Counted from the first letter of the stretch, positions 13,155 to 24,500 are shown. The stretch: DNA of 64,000 bases from Anniella stebbinsi (GCA_029215795.1 JARDYH010000001.1:192765654-192829653), one strand, 5' to 3'. Program-made: numbers and translations. Notes: a model not told the origin generated them from the letters alone.

Positions 13155-13446
13155 TTTTACAGCCGTTTAGGCCAGTGGCCATAATCTGACAGAGAATTCC
13201 AGGAGTTGCTTATACCTTGTCTGTCCTGGATCAATGGCTGCTAGTCGTGATGACTGTATATTTCCTCTCGTATCAGAGGCAGTATGTCTATGTACACTAG
13301 TTACTGGGGAACATGGGCTGGAGGGCGCTGTTGCATTCATGTCCTGCTTGTGGGTTTCCCGTGGGCATCTGGTTGGCCGCTGTGTGGACAGAATGCTGGA
13401 CTAAATGGACCTTTGGTCTGATCCAGAATGGCTCTTCCTATGTTCT
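13155..13446 (+). mobile_element. CR1-like LINE 3' end
   Basis: Contains TGGACTAAATGGACCTTTGG and then TCTGATCCAGAATGGCTCTT ending at CTATGTTCTGA. It is in opposite orientation to 12922-13140 and separated from it by a short C/T run, so the two 5' ends face each other. Confidence 0.7.
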
Positions 13447-15031
13447 GAACCTTTTGTTGGGGGAAAACCTGACTTCTAGTATTACGGGGTGAGGGGGGTG
13501 TCTCTTTATCTACTTACTCCAATCAGGAAAGTGAGTAGAGAGCAATCAGAATGTCACTTATTCTCTGCTAATCTGATTTAAAACAGTTATGGTCCCTCTC
13601 TCTTTCCCCCAATGGTGATCCACAAGTCTCCACCTCCCCAACCTCTGCTTATCCTCTGCTTGCTTACCTTGCTGCTGTTTCTCCACTTGCAGCAGCAGAA
13701 GATAGGAAGGAAGGGATAGAGGGAATTACCTCCTTCCCATCTTACCTCCTGCCAACAGTGGTAGCAATGCAGCAACAGCAGCAAGATGAGTGGGAAGCTG
13801 GGTTGGAAGTTCATAGGTGGATGGATGGGAGAGAGGGAGGGAGGGAGGAGATGAATTATTTTCTGGCTTGGATTAGAATGAAAATTGGAGAAGACCTCAG
13901 GGGTCCTAATGTTTACCTCTAAGCATTACAGTTGAGTTGAGCATTACAAGCCACTATGGTTTGTATTTAGAGCCAAGGACCTTGGGGGACATCTCTTCCT
14001 GTCCTCATCAGAAGAGAGCTGAAGTAGTTTCAGTACTAAAGAGCTTGCTGCATTGAAGCCAAATTGATCATCCGGTCATCCCAACTCCACCAATAGTTGG
14101 GTTTAGAGCAGGGGTGGGCAACTTCCACTGAGCCTGTTTGCATGCAGCAGACAAATGAGGAGAAAGCACATAGAGGACACAGGGATATATGAGAGTTTCT
14201 TTCATGTTCACAAATCATGTACACATGTTCACAACTCTGAATGCGAGCAGGGACATAATTCTCAGGAAATGTTCATAATTTCCCAAATTTGTGTTAGCGA
14301 TCAAAAGTGTGCACTCGCAGAAGCGCGCACTTCCAAAACTACATGTGCAAGTGTGCAGATCCCCTCCCATCCACAGTTTAACCTATAGGTGAAAATAAAC
14401 ATTTTCCCCTGTTGGGAACAGAAACGAGGAAGAATTCAAAGAACCTCAATGAGCTTGAACATCACCCACCGTTAAGAGGACCATTTAATGGCCATAATAA
14501 TGGTGTAAAGTCACTTTGTTTGTGACCTCTTTGTCAGATACGATCACCTGTCCATAATATCTATGTGTATCGTAAGTGAATTTGATAAAAACTACCATGC
14601 TAGTGACCAAACTTCCTTGACACACTCTTCCTGCTTTATCCTTCATCCTAATGGGCATGCATCTGCTGTTACCAGTGTCCTAGTATAGAGAGGCAAATGA
14701 TAGCTCATTCTGTTTTCTATCTGCTATAGTTTCCAAATCTTTGAAGGATGCATGCAGCAAACACCAAAGGAATGCACAGGGGAATGGCTCAGCTTGTGGT
14801 AGGCAAGGACATTTTTGACACATTGCAAAATACACAAGACTACGAGAGCTGAAGAACAGCAGGTCTAGTGCCAAAGTCTCCAGACTGAGAGCTGATACAA
14901 GCAGACCTGAATGGATAATTGAATGTTATTGAGAAGAACAACAGATACACATCCTTAGCAAACCAGATCTTCCTCCTGCTGAGGATGCTTCTGATACTAC
15001 GACTTTCATAAATGAGGATTGCCCAAAAGAC

Positions 15032-15069
15032 GGAGGAGGAGGAGGAGGAGGAGGAGGAGGAGGAGGAGG
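15032..15069. repeat. (GGA)n microsatellite
   Basis: About 12-13 uninterrupted GGA units. Confidence 0.95.
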
Positions 15070-15480
15070 GACTGATTAGAAAAAAAAACTGACTAATGGT
15101 ATGAAGTTTAGTCAATTAACTGTATATTGAATCAGATTACTCAGCACTGTGTACATGGATAACAATATAACAGGCATGTGTGGAACTAGGCATGCTTAAG
15201 GAATTCCATCTTGGTGAATTTTAATGGAAACTGACCTGATCTGCACCTCCTGGATGAATGTGCAATTGGAATGTAGTTATCCCACAGTTTTCACGCATCT
15301 CTGAATTTTGCAATGCAGTTCTTGTAGTGCTGACTCTGGATTCCTGAGGGCTCTTGGACAAGGCACCCTGAATGCCCGCTCCCTCAGTGAGTCACCATTA
15401 TTGTCCCCAGATGCTCTTGCTACCACTTGCTTGCTTGACAAGCAGAGAGCCAGTGAGCAAGGAGGAAGGGGCATCTGTCA

Positions 15481-15509
15481 CTCCTCCTCCTCCTCCTCCT
15501 CTTCCTCCT
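15481..15509. repeat. (TCC)n microsatellite
   Basis: About nine TCC/CTC units with one CTT interruption. It is complementary to the (GGA)n tract 412 bp upstream. Confidence 0.95.
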
Positions 15510-15609
15510 TGCTCTTGCCAGGGAGCTGCTGCTGGGGTGTGGGCCCTCAGCAGGTGCCCAACCATGCCTACCCTTGACACTGGCTCTGAATTCTTGGCTC
15601 AACACTTCT

Positions 15610-15700
15610 ACCAAAATGTACCTTAAAATGCACATTTTAGGATAAAATAATTTAGAAATGTGTACATTTAGAGAGAAAATGTGCTGGTGTCCATCGATAA
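15610..15700. repeat. AT-rich interspersed repeat fragment
   Basis: AAAATGCACATTTTAGGATA and AATGTGTACATTTAGAGAGA resemble the 10.2-kb and 58.4-kb repeat copies. Confidence 0.35.
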
Positions 15701-16704
15701 AATTCATATAATAAAGTTCATATAATAATAATAAAAAAGATGTGGTTGGAAAAAATACACAGTGTTCCAAGAAACAACACCAGCATAAGGCAAAACCTGA
15801 AACACACAATTGTAGCCACGCCCCAGTCTGCTAAAACGTAATCAGGGGAAGGCCAACGTAAACGGGTAAATCTTCAGTAGTGGTGGGCGAGCTCAGGCTC
15901 ACCCCCATGAACCAGGCCCTGCAAGCCCCTGCTGAACGCTCACAAGGTGGTGGGCACTCAGTGAGGTAAAATAGACTATCCTGTCAGCACCCTGAGACAC
16001 CTAGAGGGTGAAGCGGCAACAGCCCAACTTAACTCTCAGTGATTACTCACTCAAGGGGTAGAAGGAAGGGAGCCCTGTAGACTCTAGTCCGCTGAGGACT
16101 GGCCAGAAGTCAGGGGCCCTCTCAGATTATCTTCATGGTAATGAAAATCCCAGATTGGCACCTTATTTATCTGACACTTTGAGCCAGGGTGGGATTGTCC
16201 AGATTGAAACGAGGAGATGTAATCAGTGGTCTCCTGGTACTAAGGGGTATTTCCATCTGGTATATTTCTCATTGCAGATTCCTTATGTTTACCAACAGAG
16301 TTGTCACCCTTTGCCCCAGGATTTGCTACATGTTTTCATTCTGGTGGGCAGACAACTACAATAGCTGACCCAAATTCTCATTGCTCCCCCTCTCCAATGC
16401 TTCACAACACTTATTGAGATTAGGGGTTGTTGCTTCACAAGATTTGGTTCGGTCCCCAGTTCAGCTATTTGGAAAACAGCCTAATTCAGCTTTGAGCTAT
16501 TTGGAGGCCATCCACTTTGATTTGGGTCCAAATCTTGATTCGAAAATCCAAGTCTTCACTGACTATAATTAGAAATCAACCAATGGTTATAACTTCCCCC
16601 CGTTTGTTATAAATTGATGAGATTTTCAATCGCAGTAGACTCCTGTGTGGGGATTACTCCTGCCAACGTCGACACAAATACATGTGGGGTTATTGTGCTA
16701 CACA

Positions 16705-16935
16705 GAGGCTGCATTCAGACAACACAATAATCAACTAGGGTGGGGGGGAACAATCGTCAATTGTATTGACTATCATGTCATCTGAATGCTGCCATAGTTA
16801 ACTCAGCGCTGATCCTAATCCACACCAAGGTTGATTATTTCTTACCATGTTGTGTGGGGAGTACCCCCTAGATGAACAACTGTAAAATTGATTATTACCC
16901 CACCATTGACTATCATGTTGTCTGAATTCAGCCAC
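16705..16935. mobile_element. Palindromic MITE (CATTCAGACAAC termini)
   Basis: The left end GGCTGCATTCAGACAACA is matched by an inverted right end (TTGTCTGAATTCAGCC). Internal GATTATT/AATAATC blocks extend the pairing. It is about 230 bp with no coding potential. Confidence 0.6.
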
Positions 16936-17101
16936 AGTTTTATTTTATGTTTTAAAGAGAACTACTGATAACTTTTTATTTCTTAGCAGAATTGGATGAA
17001 GTTTGCAGGGATAGATACCCTTTCTGAGAAGATCAAGCCTGAACATTTTCAGATGAATATGTTTCAGGAACTTTGTGTAAGAGCAATGTTGACAGTTTGA
17101 G

Positions 17102-17168
17102 GGTCCCCCCCCCAAAAAAAAGAAAGAAGGAAGGAAGGAAGGAAGGAAGAAAGAGGGGGAAAGGGAGG
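17102..17168. repeat. Purine-rich (AAGG)n tract
   Basis: A short C run, then A-rich and (AAGG)5-like repeats. Confidence 0.85.
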
Positions 17169-17977
17169 GAAGGATGTTTTTGTGGGCAATTTATGTTTAT
17201 ACCCTTTATGTTTTTGTGGGCAATTGGTATGAAAATGACATATAAAGCATAGAGGTGGCTCAAGTTAAACAGCCTTTTTTTGTGGAAGGGGGGAGTGATT
17301 TTTCCATTACCCTCCCTCCATGGGGCTCTTGATAATTTGTTTAAAACTAGCATATGCCACAGAGGTGTCCCTAGGCAAGAAATCTGTAAACTCTCAGAAA
17401 GATAGGTGCAGGGGCCTGGGAGTTATAGTTAATTAAAAACACTTCAATGCTTTTTTGTTATTGTTATCCGTTCAGTTGGCACCAAAGTCACAGAAAATGC
17501 AATAGGATAGGGATGGATGATATAGGACCATACAGTGGCAGAGGCAAAAGGACTTGAATATCCAGCATTTTCCAAGCAAACACTCAATGCTACATTACTT
17601 CAGATCCCACAGATTCAGCCAAGCCTCTTTTAACATCCCTGCTCCTGAGAGAGAGAATACACCAGATTGGTCTCGTGATTGAAGACCCCTAATACAACCA
17701 TCCACTGTGATTACAGGCTAGAGCTGCCACTGTAAGCCACACCCCTCCTGTCCCTCCCTCTTATCCTGGTGTTTTCCTTATATGGAGTGTTTGGGGAGAC
17801 CTGTGTCAGTTCTTTTATTCCGAATTGTGGTCAGCTTCAGGGAAACGCTGCTTCGATTTATACATCTCCCAAATCTGTCCAAATCAGCCCAAGACAGTTT
17901 TGGACTTGGGAGTTGGAGAAATCTGATGCACACCCCTAGTTCAGATCAATATTTGTATTTATTGTGGTATGTCTGGA

Positions 17978-18010
<33 letters not shown>
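17978..18010. repeat. (TA)n(CA)n microsatellite
   Basis: About ten TA units followed by about six CA units. Confidence 0.95.
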
Positions 18011-18149
18011 TCACGTATATACACAGTAACTTTGATCAGTGCCTTAACTGCAATATTTGGTCAATAATTTGGTAAGCGATTAGCCATTTGATTTGTCCTG
18101 TCCTCTACCACAACCTCTCAACATGATAAGGAAAATGTTACTTTTGCAG

Positions 18150-18238
18150 CCCAGTCCTATTGAAGTTTATTGGAAAGTAACTCCCATCAAGTTCAATGGA
18201 ATGTACTCCTAAGTAAGTGTGCTTAGGGCCGCAGACAT
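18150..18238. repeat. 'ACTTACT' module
   Basis: CAGTCCTATTGAAGTTTATT, then CAATGGAATGTACTCC and AAGTAAGTGTGCTTAGG. This is one of the more complete copies. Confidence 0.5.
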
Positions 18239-18280
18239 TGTGTTACAGCCTTATTTTGTTTCTTAGAGAGAGGAGAGGAA

Positions 18281-18976
18281 ATTTATTTATTTATTTTATT
18301 TTATTACATTTGTATACCGCCCCATAGCCGAAACTTTCTGGGTGGTTTACATAAGATTAAAACAATTAAAAACAATATACAAAAATTAAAACAGCAAAAA
18401 CATACAATATCCACATACATTTAAAACCACTGTAATAACTTTAAAAAGCTATAAACCTAAAAACAAAACAAACCCAGGCTCATCAGATATTGCTAAATGC
18501 CTGAGAGAAGAGGAAAGTCTTGACCTGGCGCCGAAAAGATAACAATGTTGGCGCCAGGCGGACCTCGTCAGGGAGATCATTCCACAATTGGGGGGCCACC
18601 ACAGAGAAGGCCCTCTCCCTTGTTGCCGACCTCTGAGCTTCCCTCGGAGTAGGCACTCGGAGGAGGGCCTTAGATGTTGAATGTAGTGCTCGGGTAGGTT
18701 CATGTCGGGAGAGGTGTTCCGTCAGGTACTGTGGTCCCAAGCCATGTAAGGCTTTATAGGTTAAAACCAGCACCTTGAATCGGGCTCAGAAACATACAGG
18801 CAATGAATGCAAGTGGGCCAGAGTAGGTCTTATATGCTCGAACCTTCTGGTCCCAGTTATCAATCTGGCCACTGCATTTTGTAGAAGCTGCAGCTTCTGA
18901 ACCGTCTTCAAAGGCAGCCCCACGTAGAGTGCATTGCAGTAATCCAATTTAGAGATTACCGGAGCATAGACTACTG
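18281..18976 (-). mobile_element. L2 LINE (subfamily B) 3' end
   Basis: About 700 bp, closely related to 7681-8380. It has a (TTTA)n tail on the left, a stem-loop with ACCGCCCC, and the conserved ERAFSVVAPQLWNDLPDEV block. An in-frame TGA lies at 18786-18788, in the same codon as in the 8-kb copy. Homology ends abruptly at 18976. Confidence 0.88.
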
Positions 18977-20821
18977 TTGATCGACATTAGGATCTAAGTG
19001 GAAGCTTTCCTCTCGTGGGCTGATATTTAGCCCACATATCCCAGGTAAGATTCCATTATACAAGTAGTTCAAAATGAAGTTCCCCTCAGAGCCAAATAAA
19101 GGCCCTGTGGCTGCTCCAGAGAGTCCTGCTGGACGCTCTCTCAGTGTAGCATTTGCCACAGTGGGAGAGTGGACTGGCAGGACTCTGCAGAGCCCCCACT
19201 GGAGGCAGGAGTGGCATAATTCGCTGCTCCTCCTGCTCCATCACCTGAGGTGGCGGGTTCACCCCACGTCATAGGAGGGCCAGCCCTGCCAGGTGTAATG
19301 GTTTCCAGTTTGCAGACTCAAGAGTGTTCTACTATACAGTAGCTCTGGCATTCTGCTAGACCTAAACTTCATTCAGTGCATGTTAACGAATACCTCTTTG
19401 ATCTGCTATCTTACTGTGATGTTCATGATTATTACTCTCTCATGTGTTTGGAGAGGTGCTATGCTGACATTTGTATAATGCTTACCAGAATTCAACAGTG
19501 GTACTTAGAAATTCAACGCATTTTGCTTGGAGTCAAGGACAACCTCTTTATTTAGACTTTGTCCCAGTATTAGTATACAGTGCTTATCAATATTGAAATC
19601 TGCCTTCCAGTTCCTTTCACTTTCTCAGGAGTGCTGGTATTTATCCATAGATGTGGGATATAGAGTAAGCAACTTCTGTTAATTAATCTGGCTTCATCTT
19701 TCTATATGGTGCTTACAGGCTTGTAAATTAAGTATTACTACCAGGTGAGCAAGCAGGGAAAACTTTGGTGATACATTTTGAGCATTGGAAAGCACTAAAC
19801 AAGCGCTAAATTATTGTTGTCATTCTTATTACGAATCAGGCTATTTTTCCAGGTTGTTGGTATAGCACAAATGCCTTGCACTGCTATGCATAGGCAGGCA
19901 GGCTAATAAAAGTCTTGTGGCTAGTGACTTTTGTGGGCTTAATAACAAAGTTGATTTCTTGAATGCATCTCGCTGCAGTCTGGATGTCAAGGATGCCTGG
20001 GGAGTTCCCTTCCAGTTTGCCTTTGGCCGACAGGAATTACTATTTGAAGATCTGGCAAATCTTCTGCCAGATTTGATGACTGACTTTAAAGGGAAATGTG
20101 GTGAAAGGGAAATGTGGTGATCCTCTCCACCCCTTCTTTCAAAATTAGCATGGATCAGCTCATTGTCCTTGAAGATGTAAATGTAGCTACACTAAAATGA
20201 AGCCAAGCCGGAGTTCTCATCGTAAGGATCAATCCATTCATAGTTCCTCACCACCACCATCACACACAACTCTTTCTTCCCACTTTCTCAGCCTTATCTA
20301 GATAGAGGCTTTTTGGCTTGAGGAGAAGCATCGGAAGCCCCTGAGATAACAGATGGTTCAGCTTCTATCTTCTATAGCCTCTTTCAAGTACAAGCCAGGG
20401 CTCATTTTGACAGGAGGGGCCAGAATCACTTTGAATGGCTTCTGCTGAAGTTTGAAGTTTCAGAGTGGCCCTGCCTGCCTGTGGCATATTTTCCCTGACG
20501 TGTAAATGGATGGAGCTCAATCTTAAAAAGCCCAAGTCATCAGTCACCAACCTTTTGTTTGAATTAGGGTTTTTGGAACTGGGAAGGTTTGTAGTTCACA
20601 AACACTCAGTTCAGATGTCAGCTCATTAGCTTGTCCTGGCAATGGAATATGGAGGAGAGGCAACTTCTTTTTCTTCCTTTGGTCATACAGCTGGCAGGGG
20701 AAGGCCCCGGTCATTTCCTCGAGGTGGTGAAGCACAGACTATTTGAGACAGAGATGTTTTTTATTTTCCTGTCTGCACACAAATGAGTTTTATTTGCAGT
20801 AAAGCAGCCCTCCCCAAGCCC

Positions 20822-20905
20822 TCCAAATGTGTCGGACTACAATTCCCATCATCCCTGACCAGGCTGATGGTTGTTGTAGACCAACACACCTGGAGGACCC
20901 CAGCT
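20822..20905. repeat. 'ACTACAATTCCCATCATCC' element fragment
   Basis: GGACTACAATTCCCATCATC faces GATGGTTGTTGTAGACCAAC, an imperfect inverted repeat. Relatives occur at 26.48, 43.67 and possibly 9.43 kb. Non-coding. Confidence 0.5.
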
Positions 20906-20961
20906 TGGCGAAGGATGCAATAGAGAATGTGAAGTTTCTAATGTTTGTTTAATGAGTTCAA

Positions 20962-21297
20962 GCCAAGACTAGGCTGACCAGATAAAATCCAAGTCAGGGC
21001 TCATGTAACTTTAACAGTTGTCGAGAAAAGGGAATTTCAGCCAGTGCCATTTGTATGTAATTAGTTCCTGGTGAAATTCCCTCTTCATCACCACAGTTAA
21101 AGTTGCAGGCACTATACTAGAGTGACCATATACAAAAGAAGGCAGGGCCCCTGCAACTTTAACTGTTGTGATGAAGAGGGAATATCACCAGGAACTAATT
21201 GCATACCAATGATGCCTGCTGAAATTCCCTTTTCTCGACAACTGTTAAAGTTACATGAGCCCTGTTCTCCTTTTCATATGGTCAGCCTAGCCAAGAC
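20962..21297. mobile_element. hAT-type MITE copy 1 with 8-bp duplication
   Basis: The element spans 20970-21289 (320 bp), bounded by identical 8-bp direct repeats GCCAAGAC at 20962-20969 and 21290-21297. Both ends read TAGGCTGACC inward. Internal halves are near-inverted copies (GTTAAAGTTGCAGG / CTGCAACTTTAAC). An 8-bp duplication with TA-starting inverted ends is the hAT signature. No transposase frame, so it is non-autonomous. Confidence 0.9.
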
Positions 21298-21314
21298 CCA
21301 GTCTCTTCCTTAGA

Positions 21315-21480
21315 GAAGAACGAAAAAGAGGCCTTCTGGATCACACCAAAAACCCATCCAGTTTAACAGCTTGCACCTCACAGTAGTCAGCCAGATGCTG
21401 ACAAGAGGTTCACAAATGGGGCAAGAAGGCAATGGCCCTACCCTGCTTTTTGCAGCAACTGTTTATGACCTCTAATAGCA
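21315..21480 (-). mobile_element. CR1-like LINE 3' end, degraded
   Basis: GGATCACACCAAAAACCCAT then CCAGTTTAACAGC resembles the reverse complement of the CR1-like tail at 13.4 kb, with more mutations. Confidence 0.45.
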
Positions 21481-22751
21481 TTTTCCATAAAACTCTTCAC
21501 CTGGCAGTAGGTGAGACGTAAAGGCTAGAGTGAAACTAGGGCTGTGGGTTTTGTAAAGCATACACACTGATGAGTGGAATCAGAAACAATGCAGGGTAAA
21601 TGTGTTTTAAATCTTGAACACTTGTGAAGGCATTACTGGGCCCTGAATACTTTTGATATGTGGCATTATCAGACAGAAAGAAAACAAAGCAATGACTTCT
21701 ATAGGATCTGTTTCCTTTGCTGAGAGGGAAAAGATTGAGTACAAGGATGTAGACATTGTGCTGCTCTTTCCCATGTGCATTGAAGAAAAGTGCATTTAAC
21801 CTCAAAATTCACAGGAAGGAATTGTGTCATATTTGCATGATCTGGGCCATTGGGCTTGAGTTATGGTCAGGATTTCCATTCCGTGCTGAGTGAGGAATGA
21901 TGGTGATGTAGCAGATTTAGGGGCTGGAGGATTGATCAGAGAAGGGAGGAGGCTCCATAATATGGCAGTGATTTTCAGATTGTGTGGTTGTCCCCTTTGG
22001 GGCACAAGTCACCTGGAGGGGAGTTGTGGAGTTCTAGGGTGGGAGGGATGGGGGTATGTATCAGGCCGAACCAGAGACACTTTCCTCTTGAGGCTTAGTG
22101 TGGCAATCACCCAAACTGTGATGCTAACTGTGGCCTCTACAGAAAGGCAGGGAACACCTTCTCTATATCATCAACTGGCACGTTCATTGAGATCTGCAGA
22201 TCAGGACCTCCTGATTGTTCTGTTGTTTTGACCTCAGCATGCTATCTTGCTTTATGGTTAGCCGCTTCACTGAGTCTGTTGCAGCTAAGGCAGGATAAGT
22301 TTAAAGTATGCCAACGTGAGCTTAGGTTCTTTCCAGATAAACAAATCAAAGTTTTTTTAAAAAAATTTTTTTTTACTTTTTTAACCTGAGCAGTTGGCCC
22401 TTGTAGTCTTGGAGTGGGCAGCAACATATAAAAGATACTTTAAAAAATGTTGATCCTGGATTGTGTGCCAGCATTAGTAACGTGTATGAATAGCAGGCAG
22501 TATCTTCTCTGCTACCCTTACCAGGAGGGCTGTGAAGTCTTTTCTTCTTCACTTGTCTTTTCAGCTGTAGGTTGCTGGCTGTTTTCTATCGTATTATTGT
22601 TTTATTGCAATGAATTTTAGCATTTTGTTTTATAGCATTCATGTTTTATTGACATTTTGTGTGTGTAAGCAGCCTAGAGTTTAAGAAGGAAATGTGAGAT
22701 TTTAACCATTAAATGTTAAATGTGGGGGTTTTAGGCTTGTGCAGGCCAAAT

Positions 22752-22838
22752 GCTATGCAAGTTTACTCAGAAGTAAGCTCCACTTTGTACAATGAAACTT
22801 ACTCCCTAGGAGGTATTTTCAAGATTGCATCCTAAGAC
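22752..22838. repeat. 'ACTTACT' module
   Basis: TTTACTCAGAAGTAAGCTCC, then CAATGAAACTTACTCCC and GATTGCATCCTAAGAC. Confidence 0.45.
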
Positions 22839-23111
22839 TACCTTTACAGTGCTTTGGCAGCCTAGTGCATCATATAAATTCTCCAGATTTGGTTCAACAT
22901 AGATGCTATGTGCGTTATCCAAGAGATAGGATTTGTGCATGCAACCTCTGTGTTTGGTATTACCTTGGAGGTACCATTCTGAAGTAGACCTGTTAAATGA
23001 TGCAGATGTCTAAGACAATGCACCCTGTCATTATGCTGGAAATACAAGATACTTCTCTAATGCATTGCATACAAACCTGCCTCTCTTTTGTTTTGAGGTT
23101 CTGTTATATGT

Positions 23112-23448
23112 GTCCCCTCTAGGGTGACCTTATGGAAAGGAGGACAGGGCTTCTGTATCTTTAACACGTGTATAGAAAAGGGAATTTCAGCAGGTGTCAC
23201 TTGTGTGCATGCGGCACCTGGTGAAATTCCTTCTTCATCACAACAGCTAAAGCTGCAAGAGCCCTGCCCTCTTGACCAGATACAAAAGAGGGCAAGGCTC
23301 CTGCAGCTTTAACTGTTGTGATGAAGAGGGAATTTTGCTGGGTGCTGCATGCCTACAAATGACACCTGCTGAAATCCCCTTTTCTGTGCAACTGTTACAA
23401 GATACAGGAGCCCTGTCCTCCTTTCCATAAGGTCACCTTAGTCCCCTC
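23112..23448. mobile_element. hAT-type MITE copy 2 with 8-bp duplication
   Basis: The element spans 23120-23440 (321 bp), flanked by identical GTCCCCTC at 23112-23119 and 23441-23448. Its ends are TAGGGTGACC and, read inward from the right, TAAGGTGACC, both fitting the hAT terminal pattern YARNG. It has the same internal layout as the 20.97-kb copy but with many differences. It lies about 330 bp before the ERBB4 exon, clear of the branch-point region. Confidence 0.92.
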
Positions 23449-23740
23449 CATCTGAAAGATGGTGGGTGATGACATGGAACAGAACCTCCTCTGAGATGAT
23501 GACAAAAGTGTGGAACTTGCTCCTTGGGGAAGTTGCCTTACTCCTTCCTTGTGGGCTTTTAGGTGCTAAACAACATAAACTCTTTTACAGAAGACGTTGT
23601 GTGCTTTGACAAGTTTTATAAATAGATTGTTGTTGGATGGAATTTTATGAAGTCTGCTTGCTTCCAAACAATGTGTTAATTTTATCATGCTGTGTAAGCC
23701 TCCTTGGAGATTTTAAACATAACAGCCAGTGAGAAACATT

Positions 23741-23777
23741 TTAATAAGCCCCTAAAATGTGCTTTTGTCTCTTCCAG
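23741..23777 (+). promoter_or_regulatory. ERBB4: 3' splice site of ERBB4 exon 3
   Basis: The intron ends in a pyrimidine-rich run followed by CAG at 23775-23777. A branch-point-like TTAAT lies at 23741-23745, with its candidate branch A at 23744, 33 nt before the last intron base. That spacing is normal for a major-class (U2-type) intron. The site fixes the exon start at 23778. Confidence 0.85.
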
Positions 23778-23964
23778 TCTATCCGAGAAGTCACGGGCTA
23801 TGTCTTGGTCTCTTTGAATCAATTTGAGTACCTTCCACTGGAGAATCTGCGCATCATTCGTGGAACAAAACTCTATGAGGATCGTTCCGCACTGTCCATC
23901 TTCCTTAACTACAAAAAGGATGGGATCTTTGGACTAAGGCAGCTTGGACTGAAGAATTTGACTG
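23778..23964 (+). CDS. ERBB4: ERBB4 exon 3 (receptor L domain 1)
   Basis: Part of the ErbB4 receptor tyrosine kinase, the neuregulin-binding membrane receptor. The exon is 187 bp, starts in phase 0 and ends in phase 1 (62 codons plus a G), the same layout I recall for human ERBB4 exon 3. It encodes about residues 79-140 of the receptor, in extracellular L domain 1. Diagnostic pieces include [27 protein letters not shown] and LGLKNLT. The N-glycosylation sequon NLT at the exon end (residues 60-62) matches a known ERBB4 site. By alignment to EGFR, the likely ligand-contact positions Leu13, Tyr33, Glu34 and Tyr45 are kept. ERBB3 and ERBB2 fit worse. From memory of the human protein about 9 of 62 residues differ, including a usually aromatic position now Ser (residue 37). 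This is high divergence for ERBB4. The frame has no stop and both splice sites are good, so it looks functional. Confidence 0.95.
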
Positions 23965-23970
23965 GTAAGA
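23962..23970 (+). promoter_or_regulatory. ERBB4: 5' splice site of ERBB4 exon 3
   Basis: CTG is followed by GTAAGA, a good donor. Only 2 nt after it, at 23973-23988, lies an (AG)8 run. The exon's last base is the first base of a split codon that would be completed by exon 4, expected to be a Glu codon as in other ErbB4 proteins. Confidence 0.9.
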
Positions 23971-24427
23971 CTAGAGAGAGAGAGAGAGTTGTTCAATCTA
24001 CAGACAGATGAGATTGTTGATCTTGGTTGGAAGAAACTGAACTTCGGTCTGAATGAAATACATCCATATAGCATTGCTGTGTATTTTCTGCCAGGGTCCC
24101 TATTACTTGAGAAGCACCATTGACAGGCAACAGTCTGGGGCAAGTGAAGCTTTTTCTAGTATGGGCAGGCAGTCATGGCGGAAGCTTGATCAGTTGTCTT
24201 TTGCTTGTTATGAATTAAAGACATCAAGCCCCTGGATATAAGAAAAGTGGCAACCTTTTCCGTCTTATTTATTACTGATCCTGGAGAAACAACACCTATA
24301 GCTGTAAGCAGCTGTGACATCAACAATGCTTCCATTTCAGTGCAGCATGCACAACTTGTATATATTGACATAGCTGTGCCTGAAGCCTCTGGAGTTCTGC
24401 TAGTTCCAAGCGTCTACCACTTGAGCT

Positions 24428-24500
24428 TGCTTGGAAGTAAGTTCCATTGAAGGTGATGGAACTTAAAGCTAACTGACTGTGCATAAGCTCAGGGTGCGAG
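24428..24500. repeat. 'ACTTACT' module
   Basis: TTGGAAGTAAGTTCCATTGA and GTGCATAAGCTCAGG. A weak, diverged copy. Confidence 0.35.

Larger units (their letters stand above)
1..23777 (+). other. ERBB4: ERBB4 intron 2, 3' part
   Basis: Assigned as intron because the exon at 23778 is preceded by a good 3' splice site and no other ERBB4 exon is recognisable upstream. The stretch is a patchwork of repeats, listed separately. I see no gene or clear signal in 1-883, 976-1849, 3500-4650, 5000-6130, 11000-12920, 13450-15030, 15510-16700, 19000-20815 and 21480-22750, apart from stray short open frames of the kind expected by chance. Exon 2 must lie beyond the left edge. Confidence 0.85.

Noticed and set aside
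15308..15577. 89-codon frame ending in a serine run
   Set aside because: The serine/proline runs are translations of the (TCC)n microsatellite.
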